From assembly GCF_009870065.1 (NCBI RefSeq), contig NZ_WWIA01000108.1, forward strand, positions 1-35,878: a stretch of DNA of 35,878 nt, read 5' to 3'. Source of the DNA: Streptomyces sp. SID5785. GTDB taxonomy: Bacteria; Actinomycetota; Actinomycetes; Streptomycetales; Streptomycetaceae. The translations under genes were made by a program, and so were the position numbers. Below the pieces are notes generated by a model. It ran no database searches, had not been told where the DNA came from, and saw only the letters and a program-made list of their open reading frames with translations. Below, in pieces: positions 30,653 to 35,878 of the stretch (its first letter is position 1; every line of letters begins with the position of its first letter).

Positions 30653-31708
30653 TCAGAGCTGCACGCCCACCGTCACCGGCTCGTTGACCAGCGTCACGCC
30701 GAAGGCCTCATGGACGCCGGCGACGACCTCGCGGGCGAGCGCGAGGAGGTCCTCGGTGGTGGCCTCGCCGCGGTTGGTGAGGGCGAGGGTGTGCTTGGTG
30801 GAGATCCGGGCGGGGCCCGCGCCGTAGCCCTTGGTGAAGCCCGCCTTGTCGATCAGCCAGGCCGCCGAGGTCTTGGTCAGGCCCTCGCCCGCGGGGAACG
30901 CGGGCGCCTTCGCGTCCGGGCCCAGACGCTCCTCCACGCGCCCGTGGAAGGCGGCGAACTGCGCCTCGGTGAGGATCGGGTTGGTGAAGAAGGACCCGGC
31001 CGACCAGGTGTCGTGGTCCTCGGGGTCGAGCACCATGCCCTTGCCCGCGCGCAGCTTCAGGACGGTCTCGCGCGCGGTGGCGGCCGGTACGCGGTCGCCG
31101 GCCTCGACACCGAGGGTGCGGGCGGTCTCGGGGTACTTGATCGGCGCGCTCAGGCCGCCCGCGTCCTCCAGCTCGAAGCGGACCCGCAGGACGACGTAGC
31201 GGTCGGGCTCGGCCTTGAAGCGGCTGTGCCGGTAGGAGAACGCGCAGTCCGCGTTGGGGATCACGACGGTCTCGCCCGCAACGCGGTCGTAGGCGACGAC
31301 CTCGGTGATGGTCGAGGAGACCTCCTGGCCGTACGCGCCCACGTTCTGGATCGGTGTCGCGCCCGCGGAACCGGGGATACCGGCGAGGCACTCGATGCCC
31401 GCGAGTCCGGCCGCGACCGTGCGGGCCACGGCGTCGGTCCACACCTCGCCCGCCGCCAGCTCCAGGCGGGTGCCGTCGAGCGCGAAGCCCTGTGTGGCGA
31501 TGCGCAGGGCCGTGCCCGCGAAGCCCCGGTCCCCGATGACGAGGTTGCTGCCGCCGCCGACGATCAGCAGCGGGGTGCCCGCGGCGTCGGCCTCGCGCAC
31601 CGCGTCGATCACCTCGGCGTCGGTCGTCGCGGTGATCAGCCGGGTGGCGGGCCCGCCCAGCCGGAAGGTGGTCAGGGGGGCGAGGGGGGCGTCGTGGAGT
31701 TCCTGCAC
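30653..31708 (-). CDS. murB: UDP-N-acetylenolpyruvoylglucosamine reductase
   Basis: MurB reduces UDP-GlcNAc-enolpyruvate to UDP-MurNAc with NADPH and FAD in cytoplasmic peptidoglycan synthesis. The product is 351 residues. The FAD domain shows TTFRLGGPA, VGGGSNLVIGD and GIPGSAGATPIQNVGAYGQE. The catalytic region has SYRHSRFK, the proton-donor Ser in GSFFTNP, and the C-terminal Glu in NEPVTVGVQL. The GTG at 31708 gives the expected N terminus but has no ribosome site. TACCCT lies eight bases before it, so a leaderless mRNA is possible. A hairpin separates it from the gene upstream. Confidence 0.94.
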   Translation of the reverse strand: MQELHDAPLAPLTTFRLGGPATRLITATTDAEVIDAVREADAAGTPLLIVGGGSNLVIGDRGFAGTALRIATQGFALDGTRLELAAGEVWTDAVARTVAAGLAGIECLAGIPGSAGATPIQNVGAYGQEVSSTITEVVAYDRVAGETVVIPNADCAFSYRHSRFKAEPDRYVVLRVRFELEDAGGLSAPIKYPETARTLGVEAGDRVPAATARETVLKLRAGKGMVLDPEDHDTWSAGSFFTNPILTEAQFAAFHGRVEERLGPDAKAPAFPAGEGLTKTSAAWLIDKAGFTKGYGAGPARISTKHTLALTNRGEATTEDLLALAREVVAGVHEAFGVTLVNEPVTVGVQL

Positions 31709-31726
31709 GCGCCCAAGGGTACGAGA

Positions 31727-31753
31727 ACGGCCCCGCCGGGTGGACGGGGCCGT
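31727..31753 (-). terminator. Hairpin between the DUF3291-like gene and murB
   Basis: A perfect 9-bp stem (31727-31735 with 31745-31753) and a 9-base loop, 23 bases after the stop of the upstream minus-strand gene. Confidence 0.6.
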
Positions 31754-31776
31754 GCCGGTCGGGACGCCGCCCGCGC

Positions 31777-32157
31777 TCACCGGAAGCGCCGCAGGACGTC
31801 CTTCCAGTCGAGCGGCAGGTCGTCGGTGCTCGCCTTCCAGGTGAGGAACTCGGAGTCCTTCATCTGTCCGCGCAGGCCGGCCGCGACGGGCCGGTGCGGC
31901 TCGGAGGCGGCGAACTCCTTGAGCGCCTTGGGCGACTCCCACGCGGACAGCGTCCAGAAGGTGCGCTTGAGGGGCTGGGCCTTCAGGGTCGCGCCGTACG
32001 CGCCGGGCGCCCGGCTCACCTGGCGCCAGATCACGGGCGTACGGAGAAAGAACTTCAGGGCGCCCCACAGGGTGCGGGTCTCGAAGCGGGAGGCGAACAC
32101 GGTGGCCTCCGCGCGCGTGGGCGGCGGGTTCGGGACGGTCCAGGGAAGCGTGGGCAT
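31777..32157 (-). CDS. DUF3291-like / ABM-fold protein
   Basis: A 126-residue soluble protein with ATG at 32157 behind AGGAGAC. Its pattern (VFASRFETRTLWGALKFF..., KRTFWTLSAWESPKALKEF and AASEPHRPV) resembles small ferredoxin-fold proteins of the DUF3291 or antibiotic-biosynthesis-monooxygenase type. These detoxify or modify small molecules or have no known role. It starts 20 bases after the MFS exporter stop and is probably co-transcribed with tetR and the exporter, so a role in the same response is plausible. Confidence 0.65.
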   Translation of the reverse strand: MPTLPWTVPNPPPTRAEATVFASRFETRTLWGALKFFLRTPVIWRQVSRAPGAYGATLKAQPLKRTFWTLSAWESPKALKEFAASEPHRPVAAGLRGQMKDSEFLTWKASTDDLPLDWKDVLRRFR

Positions 32158-32177
32158 GACGTCTCCTGTTCGCGGGG

Positions 32178-33629
32178 TCAGGCGTTCTGCAGGGCTCGCT
32201 CAGGCTGCTCGCCCCGCGCCTCGGGCGGGGTGCGGCGGGCCCGCGGGATGTACAGGGCGGCGATTCCGGCCAGGGCGACGACACCGGCGCCGACCCACAG
32301 GGCGGGTTCGATGCCGTCCACGAACTGCTGGGCGGATCCGTAGCCGCCCTGCGCCGCGAAGATCGAGGACATGACGGCGATGCCGAGGGCGCCGCCGACC
32401 TCGCGCAGCGCGTTGTTGGCGCCGGAGGCGATGCCCTGCTCGTGGGCCCGGACGCTGGACATGACCAGATGGGCGGCCGGCGCGAAGTACAGGCCCATTC
32501 CGACACCGCTGATGATCAGGGCGGGCAGCTGGGCCGCGTACGAGATGTCGGTGGTGACCACGGCGGCGAACCAGCCGAGCCCGAGCGCCTGGAGCAGGAG
32601 TCCGGCGGCGACGACCGGGCGGCCCCCGATCCGGTCGGCGAGGATCCCTGCGACCGGCGCGACGATCATGGGCATGCCGGTCCAGGGCAGCATCCGCAGG
32701 CCCGCCTGGGTGGGCGAGTAGCCGAGGACGCCCTGCATGAACTGGCTGAGCAGGAAGATCGAGCCGAACATGCCGAGGAACATCAGCAGGCTCGCGAGGT
32801 TGATGCCGGTGAAGGCGCGGGAGCGGAAGAGGCGCATGGGGAGCATGGGGTTCTGGGCGCTCATGCCGTGCCGGACGAATCCGGCGAGCAGTGCGGCGCC
32901 GGCGAACAGGCCGGTCAGCACGAGGCTGTCGGTCCATCCGACGACGGGGGCGCGCACGAGCCCGTAGACGATGCCGAAGAGGCCGCCGCTGGCGAGCACG
33001 GTGCCGACGAGGTCGAGCCGCGCGCCGGAGCCGTACGACTCCTGGAGGCGCAGCCGGGCGAGCGGCAGCAGGGCGAGGCCCAGCGGGACGTTCAGCCAGA
33101 AGATCCAGTGCCAGGAGATGTGCTCGGTGAGGCTGCCGCCGATGAGCGGTCCCGAGGCGACGGCCAGCCCGTTGACGGCGCCCCAGATCCCGTACGCCAT
33201 ACCGCGCTTGGCGGCGGGCACGGCGGCCGTCAGGAGGGTCAGCGTGAGCGGCATCATGATCGCGGCGCCGACGCCCTGGACCGCGCGGGCGGCGATCAGG
33301 GAGCCGATGCCGGGGGCCATGGCCGCGGCGGCGGAGGCGCCGGTGAAGACGGTGAGGCCGACGAGGAAGAGCCGGCGCCGGCCGAACCGGTCACCGAGCG
33401 CGGCCCCGGTCATGAGCAGGACGGCGAAGGTGAGCGTGTAGGCGCTGACCGCCCATTCGAGGTCGTCCAGGGCGCCGCCGAGGTCCTCGCGCAGGGACGG
33501 CAGGGCGGTGGTGACGACGAGGTTGTCGAGGGCCGCCATGAATCCGGCGACGCTGGTCAGGACGAGGGCCCAGACGGTGCCCCCGCGGCGCGGCGGCGCG
33601 CCCGGTGTGGTGAGTGTTCCCTGTGACAT
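32178..33629 (-). CDS. MFS drug exporter, DHA2 (EmrB/QacA) type
   Basis: A proton-driven multidrug exporter of 483 residues in the cytoplasmic membrane. The ATG at 33629 is chosen for the AGGGGGAAG site; an upstream in-frame codon at 33644 is less likely. About 14 hydrophobic segments are visible. Motif C-like and motif A signatures are present: MAALDNLVVTTALPSLRED in the first segment, GDRFGRRRLF after the second, and GVGAAIMMPLTLTLL later. A Pro/Arg/Glu-rich tail ends it. It follows the TetR gene on the same strand by 103 bases, with a matching operator in the gap. The substrate is unknown. Confidence 0.92.
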   Translation of the reverse strand: MSQGTLTTPGAPPRRGGTVWALVLTSVAGFMAALDNLVVTTALPSLREDLGGALDDLEWAVSAYTLTFAVLLMTGAALGDRFGRRRLFLVGLTVFTGASAAAAMAPGIGSLIAARAVQGVGAAIMMPLTLTLLTAAVPAAKRGMAYGIWGAVNGLAVASGPLIGGSLTEHISWHWIFWLNVPLGLALLPLARLRLQESYGSGARLDLVGTVLASGGLFGIVYGLVRAPVVGWTDSLVLTGLFAGAALLAGFVRHGMSAQNPMLPMRLFRSRAFTGINLASLLMFLGMFGSIFLLSQFMQGVLGYSPTQAGLRMLPWTGMPMIVAPVAGILADRIGGRPVVAAGLLLQALGLGWFAAVVTTDISYAAQLPALIISGVGMGLYFAPAAHLVMSSVRAHEQGIASGANNALREVGGALGIAVMSSIFAAQGGYGSAQQFVDGIEPALWVGAGVVALAGIAALYIPRARRTPPEARGEQPERALQNA

Positions 33630-33650
33630 GCTTCCCCCTTGCACTTTCAG

Positions 33651-33670
33651 GTTAGTTATTGATGACTAAC
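33651..33670 (-). promoter_or_regulatory. TetR operator upstream of the MFS gene
   Basis: GTTAGT (33651-33656), eight bases, then ACTAAC (33665-33670), perfect 6-base arms. It has the same architecture as the site at 34312-34331 and ends 22 bases before the exporter start, so it should overlap that promoter. Confidence 0.7.
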
Positions 33671-33732
33671 TTTTACGCTCATGCGTCATCCACGCGACCT
33701 CCGGAGAGCAGGTCCGGGCGGACCCCCGCGCG

Positions 33733-34302
33733 CTACGCGGGCCCGTCCGGGGCCGGAGCCGGGGCCGGCGTGAAGCCCGCCCAGACCCGGTGGTCGGGCG
33801 GGAAGCCCATCGAGACCAGGACGTTGATCAGCATTCCGTAGGCGAGGAACTCGGTCGTCTCACCGACGTCCGCACCCAGCGCCAGGTGGGCGGTGTCGTA
33901 CATCTCCATCCAGCCGGCCCGCAGCGCGTCCCCGAGCTCCCGGTCCCCCGAGGCCTCGGTCGCGGCCACCGCGACGTACATCTGCATCTGCATGAGCAGG
34001 ACGTCCGGGTCGTCGGCGATCAGCGCCCGGTACGCGTCCCCCATGGCCAGGTGGGCCGATTCGGCCTCGAGACCCTCGGAGGCGGCACGGAACACCTCGA
34101 TCGTCCGCTCGCAGCAACGACGGGCGGCCGCGAGGAAGATCGCCTGCTTGCCGGGGAAGAGACGGAAGAGGTACGGCTGCGAGACACCCACGCGCTTCGC
34201 GATCGACTCGGTGGACGTCCCGTGGTAACCGCCGCGGGCGAACTCACTCATCGCCGCCCGCACGACGCTCTCACGCCGCTCCTCCGCACTCATCCTTGCC
34301 AT
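33733..34302 (-). CDS. TetR family regulator of the adjacent exporter
   Basis: A 189-residue regulator. The helix-turn-helix is TSTESIAKRVGVSQPYLFRL (about 29-48) followed by FPGKQAIF. The C-terminal half has MQMQMYVAVAATEASGDREL and an Ala/Pro-rich end. The ATG at 34302 has no ribosome site. The promoter at 34310-34339 would put the first transcribed base at or next to this ATG, indicating leaderless translation. Its presumed operator occurs both inside that promoter and before the MFS gene, so autoregulation with exporter control is the simplest reading. Confidence 0.9.
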   Translation of the reverse strand: MARMSAEERRESVVRAAMSEFARGGYHGTSTESIAKRVGVSQPYLFRLFPGKQAIFLAAARRCCERTIEVFRAASEGLEAESAHLAMGDAYRALIADDPDVLLMQMQMYVAVAATEASGDRELGDALRAGWMEMYDTAHLALGADVGETTEFLAYGMLINVLVSMGFPPDHRVWAGFTPAPAPAPDGPA

Positions 34303-34309
34303 GCCGATA

Positions 34310-34339
34310 AAGTTAGTGGCTAATCACTATCTTCGTCAA
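34310..34339 (-). promoter_or_regulatory. tetR promoter with embedded operator
   Basis: TTGACG (34334-34339) and TAACTT (34310-34315) are separated by 18 bases on the minus strand. The repeat GTTAGT-N8-ACTATC (34312-34331) lies across the spacer and -10, so bound repressor would exclude polymerase. Seven bases separate the -10 from the ATG. Confidence 0.75.
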
Positions 34340-34400
34340 GGGACGCAGGAGGCGAGCCCGCGCGAGCGAGCCGTACGGAGGCGGAGACCCAGGGGTACGC

Positions 34401-34435
34401 GTAAGGGGTGCTCCCCATGGGAGAGCACCCCTTAC
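34401..34435 (-). terminator. Terminator after the hadB-like gene
   Basis: A perfect 13-bp stem (34401-34413 with 34423-34435) and a 9-base loop, 54 bases past the stop on the minus strand. Confidence 0.75.
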
Positions 34436-34489
34436 TCCCGCGGAACCCCCCGCGGAACCGTCGCAGAACCCCCGCGGACGGCACACCGG

Positions 34490-34918
34490 TCAGCCGAGCT
34501 GGACCACCGCGCGCGACATCCCGAGGACCTTCTGGCCCGCGCTGGTGGCGAGCAGGTCGACCCGCACGCGGTTGTCGTCGAGCTTGGCGGCGACCTTGGC
34601 GCTGACCTCGATCGCGGCACCCTTGTCGTCGTTCGGCACGACGACGGGCTTGGTGAAGCGGACGCCGTACTCGACGACGGCGGCCGGGTCGCCGGTCCAG
34701 TCGGTGACCACACGGATCGCCTCGGCCATGGTGAACATGCCGTGCGCGATCACGTCCGGAAGTCCGACCTCGACCGCGAACTTCTCGTTCCAGTGGATCG
34801 GGTTGAAGTCGCCGGAGGCGCCCGCGTACTGGACGAGCGTGGCGCGCGTCACGGGGAACGTCTGCGCGGGCAGTTCGGTGCCGACCTCGACGTCGGCGTA
34901 CTTGACGGTCGTCGCCAT
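34490..34918 (-). CDS. MaoC-fold dehydratase, HadB-like
   Basis: A hot-dog-fold (R)-hydroxyacyl dehydratase subunit, 142 residues, with ATG at 34918 and its GAGGAGG site inside the end of the upstream gene. The hydratase-2 motif is visible: YAGASGDFNPIHWNEKFA (about 30-47), with the catalytic Asp and His, then IAHGMFTMAEA. It lies five bases after its partner and is homologous by order and sequence to mycobacterial hadB, which sits between rpmG and trnW-secE. Streptomycetes make no mycolic acids, so the acyl substrate here is open; a fatty-acid role is plausible. Confidence 0.88.
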   Translation of the reverse strand: MATTVKYADVEVGTELPAQTFPVTRATLVQYAGASGDFNPIHWNEKFAVEVGLPDVIAHGMFTMAEAIRVVTDWTGDPAAVVEYGVRFTKPVVVPNDDKGAAIEVSAKVAAKLDDNRVRVDLLATSAGQKVLGMSRAVVQLG

Positions 34919-34923
34919 GGCGA

Positions 34924-35376
34924 TCAGGCCTCCTCTGCGGCGCGCGAGACGAGCTTGGTCCAGGCGGTCACCACGTGGGCGCCGGCCTCGTCGTGGACCT
35001 CACCGCGGACGTCGATGATGTCGTTGCCCGCGAGGGACTTGATGCCCTCGATGGTGGAGGTGACGGTCAGCCGGTCCCCCGCGCGCACCGGACGGCTGTA
35101 GGCGAACTTCTGGTCGCCGTGCACGACGCGGCTGTAGTCCAGGCCCAGCTCCGGGTCGTGGACGACCTCACCGGCCGCCTTGAACGTGATGGCGAACACA
35201 AAGGTCGGCGGCGCGATCACGTCGTCGTGACCGAGCGCGACCGCGGCCGCGCGGTCGACGTACGCGGGATTGGTGTCCCCCACCGCCTCCGCGAACTCGC
35301 GGATCTTCTCCCGGCCGACCTCGTACGGAGCGGTGGGCGGGTAGGTCCGCCCCACGAAGGACTGGTCGAGCGCCAT
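34924..35376 (-). CDS. MaoC-like dehydratase N-terminal subunit, HadA-like
   Basis: A 150-residue hot-dog-fold protein with ATG at 35376 behind AGGAGG. It has the non-catalytic FAS1/MaoC N-terminal pattern: GRTYPPTAPYEVGREKIREF (about 8-27), then AVGDTNPAYVD, IAPPTFVFAITF, and HGDQKFAYSRPVRAGDRLTV. In mycobacteria HadA pairs with HadB to form the working heterodimer. The tight spacing here supports the same. It follows rpmG but a hairpin lies between them. Confidence 0.88.
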   Translation of the reverse strand: MALDQSFVGRTYPPTAPYEVGREKIREFAEAVGDTNPAYVDRAAAVALGHDDVIAPPTFVFAITFKAAGEVVHDPELGLDYSRVVHGDQKFAYSRPVRAGDRLTVTSTIEGIKSLAGNDIIDVRGEVHDEAGAHVVTAWTKLVSRAAEEA

Positions 35377-35401
35377 GGATCGGCACCTCCTGGATAGAAC
35401 G

Positions 35402-35439
35402 ACACGAGGCCGCCCCCTCGGGAGGGGACGGCCTCGTGT
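35402..35439 (-). terminator. Terminator after rpmG
   Basis: An 11-bp outer stem (35402-35412 with 35429-35439) and a 5-bp inner stem (35414-35418 with 35423-35427) with a small mismatch between them. It starts 11 bases after the rpmG stop on the minus strand. Confidence 0.75.
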
Positions 35440-35450
35440 ACGAGCCTGAT

Positions 35451-35615
35451 TTATCGCGTTTCGCGGTGCGCGGTGTGCGCATTGCAACGCGGGCAGTGCT
35501 TCTTCATCTCAAGACGGTCCGGGTTGTTACGCCGGTTCTTCTTGGTGATGTAGTTCCGCTCCTTGCACTCCACGCAGGCCAGCGTGATCTTCGGGCGGAC
35601 GTCGGTGGCAGCCAC
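35451..35615 (-). CDS. rpmG: 50S ribosomal protein L33 (zinc-binding form)
   Basis: A 54-residue protein of the large subunit. The GTG at 35615 is chosen for GGAG upstream and the expected [17 protein letters not shown] start. Two Cys pairs (CVEC and CPRC) form a zinc ribbon, so this is the zinc-containing paralogue. Streptomycetes often have a second, Cys-free copy for zinc starvation. It is downstream of tRNA-Thr and tRNA-Met and upstream of the HadA-like gene. Confidence 0.95.
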   Translation of the reverse strand: MAATDVRPKITLACVECKERNYITKKNRRNNPDRLEMKKHCPRCNAHTAHRETR

Positions 35616-35661
35616 GTGAGTGCTCCTTGACGAACGGGATAGATGGTTTAACGCATAGAAG

Positions 35662-35699
35662 AGTAGCCGATCGAAGGACCGACCCCACAATCGGCTACT
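35662..35699 (-). terminator. Hairpin between tRNA-Met and rpmG
   Basis: A perfect 10-bp inverted repeat (35662-35671 with 35690-35699) and an 18-base loop, starting six bases after the tRNA-Met 3' end. It could end or process the tRNA transcript. Confidence 0.5.
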
Positions 35700-35704
35700 G
35701 TCAG

Positions 35705-35777
35705 TAGCGGTGACCGGACTTGAACCGGTGACACAGCGATTATGAGCCGCTTGCTCTACCGACTGAGCTACACCGCT
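35705..35777 (-). tRNA. tRNA-Met (CAT), elongator
   Basis: A 73-base cloverleaf. The acceptor AGCGGTG/CACCGCT has A as discriminator. The anticodon loop CTCATAA has a CAT anticodon and the T loop is TTCAAGT. Because the first acceptor pair is matched (A-T), it is an elongator rather than an initiator. No CCA is encoded. Confidence 0.94.
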
Positions 35778-35811
35778 TTGATACTCGAACCGCTAGCGGA
35801 TCTTGTACCAG

Positions 35812-35878
35812 AGCCCCAATGCGGAATCGAACCGCAGACCTTCTCCTTACCATGGAGACGCTCTACCGACTGAGCTAT
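35812..35878 (-). tRNA. tRNA-Thr (GGT), 5' end outside window
   Basis: The window holds 67 bases; the first six of the acceptor stem lie beyond the edge. The D arm is GCTC...GAGC. The anticodon stem TCTCC/GGAGA encloses ATGGTAA with a GGT anticodon. The T loop is TTCGATT and the 3' acceptor strand is TTGGGGC with T as discriminator. Confidence 0.92.

Overview
The window is chromosomal DNA from a high-GC actinomycete, almost certainly a Streptomyces. The composition, the frequent GTG and one TTG start, and the gene order support this. Read on the minus strand from the right, the core runs rpmG, hadA-like, hadB-like, ... tRNA-Trp, secE, nusG, rplK, rplA, two lipoproteins, rplJ, rplL, rpoB, rpoC, a DUF1707 gene, rpsL, rpsG, fusA, tuf. 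This is the conserved transcription and translation region of streptomycetes. No transposase, integrase, CRISPR array or rRNA was seen.

Layout. Positions 1-2284 (plus strand) hold an accessory toxin-immunity cassette: the C-terminal end of a polymorphic toxin with a papain-fold deamidase-like domain, a YrhB/Imm35-type immunity protein, and an unusual 429-residue protein. That protein appears to be two copies of [immunity-like domain + catalytically dead toxin-like half]. Positions 2333-5406 hold divergent genes for a PepSY lipoprotein and a secreted PIG-L deacetylase lipoprotein. Positions 5469-10163 are the str operon (rpsL-rpsG-fusA-tuf), with a clear promoter and terminator. Positions 10221-10757 encode a small membrane protein. 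Positions 10821-18563 are rpoB-rpoC with their own promoter. Positions 18851-20239 are rplJ-rplL with a structured leader. Positions 20246-22079 hold two related LolA-like lipoproteins. Positions 22133-25061 hold rplK-rplA, nusG, secE and tRNA-Trp.

To the right, aspC and an adenosine-deaminase-like gene run on the plus strand. A TetR regulator diverges from an NAD(P)-binding reductase-like gene across two matching palindromes. Then come an unrecognised TPR/membrane protein, murB, a DUF3291-like gene, and an MFS exporter with its own TetR regulator and matched operators. The window closes with two MaoC-fold dehydratase subunits, rpmG, tRNA-Met and a partial tRNA-Thr.

Most of the window is ordinary housekeeping. 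Two points stand out. RpoB carries Asn at the position of E. coli Ser531 (residue 442 here) inside the rifampicin-resistance region, which predicts intrinsic rifamycin resistance. The 995-2284 protein fuses immunity-type and pseudo-toxin modules in tandem and may be an undescribed decoy or reinforced immunity factor. Well-resolved regulatory structures include an SD-sequestering hairpin behind a terminator in the rplJ leader, and a TetR operator embedded between the -35 and -10 of an apparently leaderless promoter.
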